Shown: positions 1 through 8,900, numbered from the stretch's first letter. The stretch is 64,000 nt of DNA from Dehalococcoidia bacterium (GCA_022824185.1 JAJEAU010000010.1:280054-344053); one strand, 5' to 3'. Made by a program: numbers and translations. The notes: generated by a model from the sequence alone, not told the origin.

Positions 1-213
1 GCGCCGGATTGGACGGATGAGGCGTTGGTTTCGACGACGTTCAAGGTCGATTTGTCCAGTTACGAGTTGACGTCGTTCTCTATTGAGTGGGAGTTCGGGG
101 TGCGCGGATTGGCCTGCGATGGGTATGAGGTGCAGGCGAACTTGATCGAATATGGAACGAGTCTGGTAATTCCGTCTGAGGTGCGAGGTGGTTCTCGAGT
201 GATCGGGAACTGA
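1..213 (+). CDS. C-terminal fragment of a secreted metzincin-like protein (5' truncated by window edge)
   Basis: The frame is open from base 1 to a TGA ending at 213, so only the last 70 residues are seen. They resemble the last 70 residues of the next gene: both share a beta-rich pattern with a Trp-x-Phe core (SIEWEFG here, EMTWGFE there), one Cys followed by Asp and Tyr (CDGYEV against CDTYRV), and an EYG...IPE/IPS ending. This fragment is therefore probably the end of a tandem paralogue of the 276-2975 gene. It contains none of the catalytic region, so its activity cannot be judged. The start lies upstream of the window. Confidence 0.7.
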   Translation, partial: APDWTDEALVSTTFKVDLSSYELTSFSIEWEFGVRGLACDGYEVQANLIEYGTSLVIPSEVRGGSRVIGN

Positions 214-275
214 GGCACTGTGTAGGTGGGCCGCGGTCGGTGTCTGGTTGATGTCACCGAATTAGGATGATCGGT

Positions 276-2975
276 ATGAGGTCGCGGGTTTTTCGTTCGT
301 TACTAGTCGGGGTTGCGGTGAGCGTTTTGGTGGGTTTGGGATACGCGGGAGTAGTAGCTGGCCAAGGGACGTCGGGCTCGATCCAAGTGGTTGATGTTGT
401 TGTGACTAAGGTTGGGGAGGAACCGTCGGTGGTGCTGTACGAGGCGTTGGTGACGGTCAGGAATGTTGGCGATGCGGATTTCTCGGGTGCTCAGCGCGTC
501 GAGTACCAGGTTGACGGCGGTGATAAGGAGTTGGTGTACGTGGTGAGCGGTTTGGGTCCCGGAGCGGAAAAGCAGTTCAAGTTCAGGCTGGGTCTGGTGC
601 CTGGGGAACGGACAGTGGGGGTATTGATCGGAGATCATGCGCATGAGACCAGTGTGACGGTGTCGGCGGCGGACTTGTCTGTGAATGTGAACGCCCATCA
701 CGTGATCCGGGGCGGTTTCGTAGGGTTCGACATCGGTGTTGTCAATGATGGGGAAAGGACGGCTAAGGCGGTCGATTTGAGTGGACAATGGGATCGGTTG
801 GAGGATGGTGAAGTGGTTGAGACGGGTGAGGTTGAGTTCGGATCGATTGAGGACGAGATTGGCAGTGGGGATAGCGTGGCGGCGTCGGTCCGGTTTGAGG
901 TCGAACCGGGGGAGTATCGATTTGAGATTGCGGTTTCTACGGCTTCGACTGAGGCGGATTTGACGGATAACACAGCGCGAGTCGAGCGCGGTGTGGAATA
1001 CGTGGAGTACGACGTAGTAGTGAAAACAATTGAGGTTGTGAAATGGCACGCCGACGGTAGAGGACTGGTAGCTCTAGGGTTTGAGGTGAGCAATGTCGGC
1101 GTGGATGACGGTGGGCAGGTTTTGGTTGGGATCGAGTGTGCGGATGAAAAGTGTTCAGCGGCGGATTTTGTCGATGCCGTTGCGGTCGGAGAGACGGGTT
1201 CGTTGATATTGGAGGTTTGGGTGCCCGTAGGGAGCGCGATGGTTGAGGTTTATGCAGGGGCGAATGAGGATGGCTTCAGATGGGGTGATGGAAACGTTGA
1301 AGAGTTAACGTTCGAGGTGGCTGAAGCGCCGGAATTGAGTTGGTCATTGTCGGCGGTGTCTGATGTCTTGGATTTGCAATACTGGAGCGACGGTTCGGCG
1401 AATGCAGTATTCGAGACGACCTTGGAGAATCAGTCGGATGCGCCAGTGATAGGGGAGATTAAGGTATCGGTGTCGTGTACGCGAGCGGGCGAATCAGTGG
1501 AGGACTGCGGGGATGAATTTGCGGTGGAGGTTGAGAGTGATGAGCAGACGAGTGTGGCCCGGCATGTCTTGAGGTTGCCGTCAGGGGAGACTGAGCTGCA
1601 TTTCGCAGTCGGCGACGATGTGCTAAGCGCTGATGCCGTGGTACCGCGGCGGATATTGGGGGTGAGTCGTGAGGTTTGGGAGTGTTTCAGTGATACGTCG
1701 AACCTGAGGCGTCGGTCGGAACGCGACGAGGGAGTGGGATGCGGCGGATGGCGGAATGATTACGTTGCCAAGTGGCGAGTCGGGCAGCCGATCCGGGTTT
1801 GGACGACTGGAGAGAGCGAGTATGAAGCGATCTTCAACGAGGCGTTGGATTATCTGGGGCCGATTATGAACTTGGAGTTCCAGCAAGTCGAGTCGCGATC
1901 GGATGCTAATCTCCATGCCTATCTAGGCCTGCCTAGGACTGAACGCGCGGGTGGACTGCGGTGCAATCATGCTGCTGGTTGCACGAGTTTCGATATCGAC
2001 TCTGATGGTGCGATATCGGCGGCGCGATTGGTAGTTTGGCCTCCGTTGTCGGTGTTCACTGATGCGGGTAGAAATCGGATGATTCGGAGTATCGCAGCGC
2101 ACGAGTTGGTCCACGCGTTGGCCGGGATGTTGCACCGGCACGATGACCGGACGAGTTTGATGAGCTATGACGCGTTGGACTATGTGACTCTTGGTCCTGT
2201 TGACGAGGAGCTGATCAGGATCGCTTCGGATCCACTTGTCAAACCGGGTATGCGGTTTAATGAGGTTGAGGAGCTGGTGGTTTTTGATGACGAATTGGTG
2301 GATCGGATCGAGCCGGCGGATGTGACGGTCGAGGGGATACTGCGTCTGGCACATGCAAATCTGATGGATGAGGGCACGGCGAGATACGTGGTTTCCGGTG
2401 GGTGGACGGGTTGTGATTTCACGTTTGAGGATTCTCAATACTCGATCGGGGGATTGCGTCCCCGGGGTGCACGCTGGGTGCATTTCAAGAATGATGAAGT
2501 CGATCTTTACCTCATTCGGGCACGCTCGCCGGTCCAGTTGATCGAGTATTGGATGGAGGTGAATGGACGTTGGCGACCGGTACCGAGTCAGGTGACTCAA
2601 CGGTTGTTGAGTTTTCGGGATTCGTTTACAAACCCGGTGACGTTACTGTCAAGCATCAATCTTTACCGTGACGGCGTCGCTTTCGAGGTTGTCTCCGAGA
2701 CAGATGGCGTAATGACGTTGGAGGTTGAATTAGGAGGCGCAGATGTGCGGACTTCCTGGAGTCGGAATACGACGTTAGACGTGCGCGTAGCGGTCGATAC
2801 TTCGGACTACACGATTCCGAGTTACGAGATGACGTGGGGGTTTGAACCCGAGGGTGAAGGGGTGTGTGACACGTATCGGGTCGTCGCCAACGAGGGGGAG
2901 TACGGCGAGGGCTTTGAGATCCCGGAAATTGTCCGCCGTACGTCGGTGGCGTTTAGGTTGGACGGTGACGAGTGA
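276..2975 (+). CDS. Secreted CARDB-like multidomain protein with metzincin-like zinc protease centre
   Basis: 899 residues. The ATG at 276 is preferred over the one at 267 because AGGA (264-267) is correctly spaced for it. Residues 1-33 form a signal peptide (Arg-rich start, hydrophobic core, Ala-rich end). About four beta-sandwich repeats of CARDB type follow (about 35-470), with the recurrent 'V.NVGD' and 'V.NDGE' patterns. The motif HELVHALAGMLH is at 609-620 and SLMSYD at 627-632. The latter looks like a metzincin Met-turn. The zinc motif has one more residue between the second His and the Gly than the usual HExxHxxGxxH. The C-terminal beta domain matches the preceding gene fragment. Inference: an exported or surface protease or adhesin with Ig-like spacers; the substrate is unknown. 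Confidence 0.75.
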   Translation: MRSRVFRSLLVGVAVSVLVGLGYAGVVAGQGTSGSIQVVDVVVTKVGEEPSVVLYEALVTVRNVGDADFSGAQRVEYQVDGGDKELVYVVSGLGPGAEKQFKFRLGLVPGERTVGVLIGDHAHETSVTVSAADLSVNVNAHHVIRGGFVGFDIGVVNDGERTAKAVDLSGQWDRLEDGEVVETGEVEFGSIEDEIGSGDSVAASVRFEVEPGEYRFEIAVSTASTEADLTDNTARVERGVEYVEYDVVVKTIEVVKWHADGRGLVALGFEVSNVGVDDGGQVLVGIECADEKCSAADFVDAVAVGETGSLILEVWVPVGSAMVEVYAGANEDGFRWGDGNVEELTFEVAEAPELSWSLSAVSDVLDLQYWSDGSANAVFETTLENQSDAPVIGEIKVSVSCTRAGESVEDCGDEFAVEVESDEQTSVARHVLRLPSGETELHFAVGDDVLSADAVVPRRILGVSREVWECFSDTSNLRRRSERDEGVGCGGWRNDYVAKWRVGQPIRVWTTGESEYEAIFNEALDYLGPIMNLEFQQVESRSDANLHAYLGLPRTERAGGLRCNHAAGCTSFDIDSDGAISAARLVVWPPLSVFTDAGRNRMIRSIAAHELVHALAGMLHRHDDRTSLMSYDALDYVTLGPVDEELIRIASDPLVKPGMRFNEVEELVVFDDELVDRIEPADVTVEGILRLAHANLMDEGTARYVVSGGWTGCDFTFEDSQYSIGGLRPRGARWVHFKNDEVDLYLIRARSPVQLIEYWMEVNGRWRPVPSQVTQRLLSFRDSFTNPVTLLSSINLYRDGVAFEVVSETDGVMTLEVELGGADVRTSWSRNTTLDVRVAVDTSDYTIPSYEMTWGFEPEGEGVCDTYRVVANEGEYGEGFEIPEIVRRTSVAFRLDGDE

Positions 2976-2987
2976 GTCTGGATGGCG

Positions 2988-4160
2988 TTATTGGATAAGG
3001 GAAGCCCATTGGGTATCGAGGTGCGCTTCGATATAGTCTCGGTCGAGTTCGTAACCTAGTCCGGGTTTGTCGGAGAGGTGGAGATGACCGTCTCGGATGT
3101 CGAGCGGTTCGGTGAGGCACGCGTTGTACGCGGGAACCGAGTGGTGGCTCATTTCGAGGCGGTAGATGTTGGGGACGTTCATTAAGACGTGAGCGCCGGA
3201 TATGACGTTGAATGATCCGGAGGCGTCGTGTGGCGAGATGGGGATGTAGAAGGTTTCGGCAAGGTGGGCGATCTTCTTCATCTCGGAGATTCCGCCGGTC
3301 CAGCAGATGTCAGGCATGATGTAGTTGACGAGACCTTCGGTGAGGTAAGGGAGAAAGTCCCAGCGCGTGAATTTGCGTTCGCCGATGCATAGGTTGATGT
3401 CGGTGTTGCGTCGGAGTTGTCGGTGCGCTTCGAGGCTTTCAGGTTGCAGGGGTTCTTCGAACCACGTGAGGTTGTAGGGCATCATGCGGTTGCAGAGGTC
3501 GGTTGCCGTGGAGACGTCAAAGTTGCCGTGGGCATCGATCATAAGTTCGACGTCAGGACCCAGCGATTCGCGCAGAGCGGCCATGAGGTCTTCGGCGTGA
3601 GCGGCACCGGCCGCTGAGATTTTGCCGTCGATGTAACGCCGGTGTTTGGCGCCCATTTCGGGAGAGAACGGGTCGAGTTTCAGGGCTTGGTAACCGAGTG
3701 CGACTTGTGCTTTGGCGTCCGCGACGCAGGCGTCGATGTCGTCGGCCGGTCCGCAGTGGGAGTAGAGGGGAACCGAGTCGCGCATCGGCCCGCCGAGGAG
3801 GTCGTATACCGTGCGACCCAAGGCTTTGCCTTTGATGTCCCACAGGGCCATGTCGACGCCGCTAGCCAGGGTAGTTGCGAATCCGCGAGAGCCTAGAGTG
3901 CCGAAGCGGCGGTAGATTTGGTGCCAGATGCGATCGATGTGGTTGGGGTCTTGTCCAATGAGGCCGTCAGAGAAGTCTTGTCCCACAAGGTCGTTTTTGA
4001 GCAGGGCGTAGGTTTGAGCGATGACGATAGCTCCGCCACCGCCGACGTTGGTGGATTCGCCGTATCCGGTGATGCCTTCGTCAGTGTCGATTTCGACGAA
4101 CATCCACGGGCGGGATTCTTGTGCTCGTACGACGTATGCTCGGAGATCGGTGATTTTCAT
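2988..4160 (-). CDS. Enolase-superfamily (mandelate racemase/sugar-acid dehydratase-like) enzyme
   Basis: 390 residues from the ATG at 4160; an ATG 24 codons earlier adds a non-conserved extension. The N-terminal capping domain (about 1-125) carries 'DEGITGYGES'. The barrel has a KLD at about 161, the first metal ligand in DAHGNF (Asp209, His211), the second in WFEEP (Glu236), the third in GER (Glu261), then MPDICWTGG and a His in PISPHD (about 311). All three metal ligands are present, so it should be active in abstracting a proton alpha to a carboxylate. Sugar-acid dehydratase (galactonate, mannonate or related) is the likely class; the substrate cannot be told. It lies convergent to the protease gene with a 12-base gap. 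Confidence 0.85.
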   Translation of the reverse strand: MKITDLRAYVVRAQESRPWMFVEIDTDEGITGYGESTNVGGGGAIVIAQTYALLKNDLVGQDFSDGLIGQDPNHIDRIWHQIYRRFGTLGSRGFATTLASGVDMALWDIKGKALGRTVYDLLGGPMRDSVPLYSHCGPADDIDACVADAKAQVALGYQALKLDPFSPEMGAKHRRYIDGKISAAGAAHAEDLMAALRESLGPDVELMIDAHGNFDVSTATDLCNRMMPYNLTWFEEPLQPESLEAHRQLRRNTDINLCIGERKFTRWDFLPYLTEGLVNYIMPDICWTGGISEMKKIAHLAETFYIPISPHDASGSFNVISGAHVLMNVPNIYRLEMSHHSVPAYNACLTEPLDIRDGHLHLSDKPGLGYELDRDYIEAHLDTQWASLIQ

Positions 4161-4226
4161 GGTTGATGTTTCCCGGTGCGTTGGCGTCGGTTCGCCAAAG
4201 TGTCTGGAGGTAGTGACGGGTTCATG

Positions 4227-4268
4227 GTACACAGTGATATGGGCGTGTGTGAAGTATGGAATGTGTAC
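4227..4268. promoter_or_regulatory. Possible operator of the higBA operon
   Basis: Two 7-base arms in inverted orientation, GTACACA (4227-4233) and TGTGTAC (4262-4268), lie 28 bases apart just upstream of higB. HigA antitoxins normally repress their own operon at such sites. The match to this system is an inference from position only. Confidence 0.3.
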
Positions 4269-4294
4269 AAGTGTTAGAGTGAGAAAGGTAATCG

Positions 4295-4576
4295 ATGGCT
4301 CTACTGGGATTTCGCGACCGAAGGACCAGACGGTTCTTAGAGGGTGAATTCGTCCCCGGATTCCAATCCTTCGAACGTCAGGCTCGTTTTAAGTTGGAAT
4401 ACCTGGCGAATGCGACTTCGTTGCGAGAACTGGCTGATGTACCGAGCAATCGACTCGAGCGACTGCGGGGTGATCGCGATGGTCAATATTCGATTCGGAT
4501 CAACCGACAATGGCGAATCTGTTTTCGTTGGTCGGGTGCAGGCGCTTACGATGTCGAGATCGTCGATTACCACTGA
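4295..4576 (+). CDS. higB: HigB-type toxin (RelE/ParE superfamily mRNA interferase)
   Basis: 93 residues, the usual length for plasmid-maintenance killer proteins (COG3549). Visible family features are the N-terminal FRDRRTRRFLEG, the middle 'LRELADVPSNRLERLRGD' region, and the C-terminal core YSIRINRQWRICFRW followed by the terminal VEIVDYH. HigB toxins cleave mRNA on the ribosome and are neutralised by the HigA protein encoded just downstream. AAAGG sits six bases before the ATG. The toxin-first order and the 15-base gap to the next gene are typical of higBA. The key basic residues (Arg in RINRQWRI) are present, so the toxin looks intact. Confidence 0.9.
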   Translation: MALLGFRDRRTRRFLEGEFVPGFQSFERQARFKLEYLANATSLRELADVPSNRLERLRGDRDGQYSIRINRQWRICFRWSGAGAYDVEIVDYH

Positions 4577-4591
4577 AATCGAGGCGACAGA

Positions 4592-4942
4592 ATGATGGAA
4601 AACGGCGAAGATACATCTGAGATCAAAAACGGAATGCCTCCCGTGCATCCCGGGGAGCTCTTGATGGAAGAACTCGAGTATCTCAAAATCACACCTGCGG
4701 AATTCGCCAAGTTGTTGGCGGTACCCTTAGGGCGGGTTGAAACGATATTGTCCCGGGAGAGAGATGTCGATGCTGAGTTTGCATTGCGCTTGGAACGTTT
4801 TTTCGGCAGCGGTTCACAGATGTGGATGAACTTACAGGTCGAGTATTCTCTGAAAGTGACCAAAAGGGATTTTGGTGAGAGGATCGAGCGAGAGGTAGAG
4901 CCGCGAGTCGAGGAATCTGCTGAGGTTGTTGAGGCGGCTTGA
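4592..4942 (+). CDS. higA: HigA-type antitoxin, HTH XRE family
   Basis: 116 residues. The region PPVHPGELLMEE (about 16-27) followed by an XRE helix-turn-helix (TPAEFAKLLAVPLGRVETIL) and 'ALRLERFFGSGSQMWMNLQ' is the classic HigA pattern. It should bind and block HigB and repress the operon through its HTH. A GAGG stands before the double ATG. The C-terminal tail is rich in Glu and Val and is longer than in the shortest HigA proteins; it may be the flexible, protease-sensitive part. It forms an operon with the upstream toxin gene. Confidence 0.9.
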   Translation: MMENGEDTSEIKNGMPPVHPGELLMEELEYLKITPAEFAKLLAVPLGRVETILSRERDVDAEFALRLERFFGSGSQMWMNLQVEYSLKVTKRDFGERIEREVEPRVEESAEVVEAA

Positions 4943-5045
4943 TGTCGTTGCCTTGGTGGATGGGGTGTTAAACTGCGAACGCAGTGAAAGAGAAGTGTCG
5001 CTGTTCGCGGCACAGCCTTAGCCTTGAAGGAAGTGTGAACTAGCC

Positions 5046-5969
5046 ATGCGTTTCTGCTACGCCCATCGACGATTCACGTTGTATCCGAACTCCATCGACT
5101 CTTGGGATCTGCATCCTGATGACTACACGCCGGAGTTTTTGGATAAGGCTCGAGCCACTGGTTTCGACGCCTTAGAGTGCGGATATGAGGTACTGGCAAA
5201 GCTCGGAGACGCGAAGTCGATCTCCGAATTCGGCGAACGAGTACGTTCTCACGGATTGAAGGTGGGAGCGATTCGCGCTGGCGGAACGCTGACCGAAGCG
5301 CGGCATGGCCCTCAAAACCGAGAGAAATTGATGCGGGCCGCAGAGTACGCGGGTCACATTGGAGCCGAAGTTGTAAATGGCGCGTTGAGCGCTCCGGCGC
5401 GGTATCCGGGTCATCCTCCGGGGTCGATTCCCGGCAGCGTGAGCGGTTGGCCGAAGTCGCAAGATGCGAGTAAGGATGCGGAGACGTGGGTGTACGACGA
5501 GTTGGCGTCTGTCTTCCAAGGGGTGTGCGATGCAAACTCTGAGATCGATGTGACCGTAGAGGTTCACCAGAACTCACCTGTCGACAACTCGTGGTCAGCG
5601 GTTTATCTGAACGATCAGATTGATCGGGAGAACTTCGGAATTAATCCGGACATCGGGAACATCGTGTGGACCTATGACGTGCCGGAGGAGGACTACGACG
5701 CGGCGATAGATGCGTTGGCTCCGATTTCGAAATACTGGCACTGCAAGAACATGCACCGCGTCTATCACCCGGAGAACCAGAGGACGGTGTTCGTGCGCGT
5801 GCCGTTGCAGGATGGTGAGATTGATTACCGTTACGCGATCTCGGCGATGGCCAATGCCGGTTACAGCGGTTACATGGCGATCGAGGGGACGCAGCTGGGC
5901 GACCAGTGGCATAAGGATGGCGGCTCGCTGGAATACGCTCGGGCGATCTGGGCGGAATTCGAGGACTGA
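5046..5969 (+). CDS. Xylose isomerase-like TIM-barrel sugar (phosphate) isomerase/epimerase
   Basis: 307 residues. The fold is suggested by alternating strands and helices and by the metal-ligand pattern of the AP endonuclease 2/xylose isomerase-like family: Glu in TVEVHQN (about 175), Asp in GINPDIGN (about 199), His in WHCKNMH (about 235) and a late Glu in MAIEGTQ (about 280). Such proteins interconvert ketoses, aldoses or inositol derivatives with a divalent metal. Substrate unknown. AAGGAAG lies 13 bases before the ATG, a loose spacing. It follows higBA in the same direction but after a 100-base gap, so it is likely a separate unit. Confidence 0.8.
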   Translation: MRFCYAHRRFTLYPNSIDSWDLHPDDYTPEFLDKARATGFDALECGYEVLAKLGDAKSISEFGERVRSHGLKVGAIRAGGTLTEARHGPQNREKLMRAAEYAGHIGAEVVNGALSAPARYPGHPPGSIPGSVSGWPKSQDASKDAETWVYDELASVFQGVCDANSEIDVTVEVHQNSPVDNSWSAVYLNDQIDRENFGINPDIGNIVWTYDVPEEDYDAAIDALAPISKYWHCKNMHRVYHPENQRTVFVRVPLQDGEIDYRYAISAMANAGYSGYMAIEGTQLGDQWHKDGGSLEYARAIWAEFED

Positions 5970-6009
5970 AAAGACGGTTCACCGATCCTCAATTTGATCG
6001 TTTCCGCCG

Positions 6010-6384
6010 ATGCGAGATACCGAGAACGAAACGCCTGCACTCGATGACGAGTTGGAAGAAGAAGACGTCTTCTTCCGCGATGTTTCGGAGGATCTGGATG
6101 ACGAGGAGCGCGGCTCTTACGCGATTCTGCTGATACTTGCCGTCGGTGGGTTCGCAGTCGGATTGTTTCTGGTTAGCATCACGTTATCTTCGGCGATAGC
6201 GTTACAGGACTACATCGGCGAGTTGGGTTGGGTGTTCGCCCCGTTGCCGATGCTTGTGTTCGGCCTCGGTTCGATTTGGCAGTACGAGGCAACTTGGTTG
6301 CAACGGCTCGGGGCGAGTGCATTGGGATTCGCGTTGGCGCAGTACATCATGTTGGCGATCAGTTTTGCCACGCTGGATATTTGA
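6010..6384 (+). CDS. Small membrane protein with acidic N-terminus
   Basis: 124 residues, not recognised. Residues 1-36 are very acidic (runs of Glu and Asp, including EEEDVFF and DLDDEE). Three hydrophobic segments follow at about 39-63, 72-90 and 97-122, so it should be an inner-membrane protein with an acidic cytoplasmic or exterior head. It lies 40 bases after the isomerase gene and 51 bases before another small membrane protein; the three may be cotranscribed. No catalytic motif is visible. Confidence 0.65.
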   Translation: MRDTENETPALDDELEEEDVFFRDVSEDLDDEERGSYAILLILAVGGFAVGLFLVSITLSSAIALQDYIGELGWVFAPLPMLVFGLGSIWQYEATWLQRLGASALGFALAQYIMLAISFATLDI

Positions 6385-6403
6385 CGGCGGTTCGTATATG
6401 CCG

Positions 6404-6433
6404 ATGCGCGATTACGAGAAGATAAGAAGGTAG
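6404..6433 (+). other. Nine-codon micro-ORF resembling the start of the 6010 gene
   Basis: ATG at 6404 is followed by nine codons (M R D Y E K I R R) and TAG. The DNA around it matches the start of the 6010 gene (ATGCG-GAT--CGAGAA shared), as if the 5' end of that gene had been duplicated in front of the next one. The micro-ORF ends two bases before the downstream ATG and overlaps its ribosome site, so it could couple or tune its translation. It may also be a chance remnant. Confidence 0.3.
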
Positions 6434-6435
6434 AT

Positions 6436-6888
6436 ATGGCAGAAAACTCGGTACGGGATGCGAGGATTGCGGTTGCAATCATTTCAACGGTGGGCACGCT
6501 TGCGATTATCGTGCTTTGGGGAGCGGGGACATTCACCACCTTCTTGAATCTGATGAACTTCTCGTCTTCGACCGCGGGGGAGTATGTCTTTGGGTTCATG
6601 CTGGTGCGGCTGCCGATGGTTTTGGCGATCATAGGAGGCGGAATCGCATTCGTCGATTTGAGGCATAGCAGTTGGATCTTGGGTCTCAGCGCGATCCTGT
6701 GGTTGTTGTTCACGTTGCTGTGGTGGGCGGCGGACGGTTCGAATCCCCCTACTAGCGGCGTATTCGGGACGGTGTTTCTCGGGGTGAGCGCGTACCTTTC
6801 ATTCAAAGCGCATTCGGCAGAGGCTGAAATGGTGGCGCGTCAACGGATTCGAAATGCTGAGGCTAGTGATGACGAACCCGCAGAATAG
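6436..6888 (+). CDS. Four-helix membrane protein of unknown function
   Basis: 150 residues with four predicted membrane spans at about 10-32, 43-66, 75-95 and 100-120, then a charged tail of Arg, Glu and Asp. AGAAGG lies five bases before the ATG. It has no motif that I recognise. The span count and size differ from the preceding small membrane protein, so despite the similar leader DNA they are not clear paralogues. It is convergent with the recombinase gene that follows. Confidence 0.65.
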   Translation: MAENSVRDARIAVAIISTVGTLAIIVLWGAGTFTTFLNLMNFSSSTAGEYVFGFMLVRLPMVLAIIGGGIAFVDLRHSSWILGLSAILWLLFTLLWWAADGSNPPTSGVFGTVFLGVSAYLSFKAHSAEAEMVARQRIRNAEASDDEPAE

Positions 6889-6918
6889 TCTGTCCGGTTG
6901 CATCGACGATTGTGTTGA

Positions 6919-7824
6919 CTAGGCTCGAGGATGTGCTGCGTCGTACTCGCGTCGGACTTGTTCGGTTGTGAGGTGCGTGTAGATCTGGGTGGTCGCGATG
7001 TTCTCGTGTCCGAGTAGTTCTTGAACGTGTCGCAAGGAAGCGCCGCCATTCAGGAGGTGGGAGGCGAAACTGTGACGGAGCATGTGGGGCGTAATATGCC
7101 GTGTGATGCCTGCGCCGACGGCGATCTTCTTGAGTTGTAGCCACAAGCCTTGTCGGGTGATGCGTGAACCCCTCGCATTCAGGATCAAGGCGTTTTCATC
7201 TTGGTACTTGCCCAGATTGGGTCGTCCGATGATCATGTAGTCAGCGATGGCGTCCATCGCGGGATCGTAGATGGGGACGATCCGTTCCTTTGAGCCTTTG
7301 CCGTAAACGCGGATTGTTGAGTTGTCAAAGCTGATGTTGTTGACGTCTAGGCCGGTGAGTTCTGAGATTCTGAGCCCGCCGGCGTAAAGGAGTTCGACAA
7401 CGGCTCGGTCCCGGAGTTCCGCAGGTGTAGATGCGTTGGCGACGTAGGTTAGGAGGTCTCCCACTTCGTCCAAGGTCAACGATTTGGGTAGTGGGTTGCC
7501 GCCGCGAGGTGACTTTAGACGGCGAGTCGGAAGGTGATCGGTGATGCCTTCTTCGCGGAGGAACCGCATGAAGGAACGGAGAGATGCGATCTTCCGGGAT
7601 TTGGTTGCGTTGGAGTACCCACGCGACTCTAGGTCTTGGACGTAACCGGTTACGGCTTTCTCGTCGAATCGGTTCCAGTCGATGTCGTTCGCTGTTGCGC
7701 CGAGATTTTCTCCAATGAAGGCGGTCATACCGTCGAGGTCGTTGCGATAGGCGTTGACGGTGTGTTGGGAAAGGCCCCGCTCGCCACCGAGGTGCTCTAG
7801 GAAAGCTGTGACATAGGAATCCAT
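6919..7824 (-). CDS. xer: Tyrosine recombinase of the XerC/XerD type
   Basis: 301 residues from the ATG at 7824, the usual Xer length; an upstream ATG at 7875 adds 17 non-conserved residues. The N-terminal SAM-like domain (1-90) carries 'HTVNAYRNDL'. The catalytic set is complete: Arg152 in GGLRISELTG, Lys176 in YGKGSKER, His247 and Arg250 in TPHMLRHSF, His273 in LLGHENI and Tyr282 in TQIYTHL. Xer proteins resolve chromosome dimers at dif near the terminus. That fits the strand-composition switch seen later in this window. Whether this is XerC, XerD or a single-protein XerH-like system cannot be decided here. Confidence 0.9.
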   Translation of the reverse strand: MDSYVTAFLEHLGGERGLSQHTVNAYRNDLDGMTAFIGENLGATANDIDWNRFDEKAVTGYVQDLESRGYSNATKSRKIASLRSFMRFLREEGITDHLPTRRLKSPRGGNPLPKSLTLDEVGDLLTYVANASTPAELRDRAVVELLYAGGLRISELTGLDVNNISFDNSTIRVYGKGSKERIVPIYDPAMDAIADYMIIGRPNLGKYQDENALILNARGSRITRQGLWLQLKKIAVGAGITRHITPHMLRHSFASHLLNGGASLRHVQELLGHENIATTQIYTHLTTEQVRREYDAAHPRA

Positions 7825-7985
7825 ATCTGGAATCGTAGACAAACCCGAGGTGTGTAGAGGGTGGTAGGGATGCAATCGGTGAATAGAGCTCGGTTTATTG
7901 CGATGTTGCGGTTTCGGGAATGATGGGGTGCGCGATAGAATCGACTGCTAGCTGGCGAAGACCTTTGACGGAGATGAGATGCTAA

Positions 7986-8900
7986 GTGTTTGAAGGGATC
8001 AATATACCGTTCGACCCGTATATTTTCGGGGGTACGACGACTGCGTTTTCGTGGCACGGGTTCCTGACGTTTATCGCCGTAGGCACGGCAATTTGGATGT
8101 CGGGGAGGGCGGCGATCCGTGAGCGGTTGGACCAGGAGCAGGTCTACAACACGGCATTGTGGGGAGTGCTCGGCGGGATTGTCGGCGCCCGGATCGTGCA
8201 TGTTTTGGATAACTGGGCGATATACGGCGATGATCCGCTGTCGATATTCGCGGTTTGGAACGGTGGGATTGGCCTTTGGGGTGGGATTCTTGGCGGTTGG
8301 ATTGCGGGGTCGATCTACGCATATTTTGCAAAGGCGCCGATCGGGCGTTTCATGGATATCGCTGCGGCTCCCTTGCTGGTGGCGCAAACAATCGGACGGA
8401 TCGGGGACATCATTAACGGCGAGCATTGGTCGCGTCCGTTGGAGATGTTCTGGGCGTGGTATTTCACGGATATCGATAGCCCGGCAAGAGCGGTGATCGA
8501 TCAGCATCCGGACCTGTTCGGAACCGACGTCGAGCGGCCGGTTCATCCTGCCGTCGTCTACGAGATGATTACGAACATCATCATCTTGGGTGTGATCTTC
8601 TTCCTCCGCGGCAAGGTTCGCCCTGCGGGCAGTGTTTTCATGGTCTATCTGGCTTTGTATGCGACCGCGCGATTCGGGATACAGTTCGTCAGGCTGGACG
8701 ATGTCAAATTCTGGGGGTTGCAAGAGGCGCATCTGATCGCGATCTTGGTTTGGCTCGTGACGATCCCATGGATCGTGTGGAAGGTTCGTTGGACCGGTGG
8801 TGGAGGCGCTCCTAAGCGTCGCATGCGTGAGGTCGCGGACGTCGACCGGGTGACAGCCGGACGATCTAGGCGGGAGCGACGCCGGGAGTTGGCAAGGTAG
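7986..8900 (+). CDS. lgt: Phosphatidylglycerol-prolipoprotein diacylglyceryl transferase
   Basis: 304 residues starting at a GTG. The membrane enzyme transfers diacylglycerol from phosphatidylglycerol to the lipobox Cys of prolipoproteins, several of which are encoded in this window. Visible family marks are SWHGFL near the start, GGIVGARI, the core WNGGIGLWGGILGG, the signature QTIGRIGDIINGEHW (Arg138, Glu146) and RPVHPAVVYEM. The usual Asn of GRxGN is Asp here (Asp141). About seven hydrophobic segments are present. The C-terminal 45 residues are Arg-rich and longer than in most Lgt proteins. Confidence 0.93.
   Translation: MFEGINIPFDPYIFGGTTTAFSWHGFLTFIAVGTAIWMSGRAAIRERLDQEQVYNTALWGVLGGIVGARIVHVLDNWAIYGDDPLSIFAVWNGGIGLWGGILGGWIAGSIYAYFAKAPIGRFMDIAAAPLLVAQTIGRIGDIINGEHWSRPLEMFWAWYFTDIDSPARAVIDQHPDLFGTDVERPVHPAVVYEMITNIIILGVIFFLRGKVRPAGSVFMVYLALYATARFGIQFVRLDDVKFWGLQEAHLIAILVWLVTIPWIVWKVRWTGGGGAPKRRMREVADVDRVTAGRSRRERRRELAR

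Noticed and set aside
303..1049. A 248-codon minus-strand frame opposite the protease gene
   Set aside because: It is an antisense shadow with His/Arg-rich composition and no start signals, opposite a gene with a signal peptide and clear domain structure.
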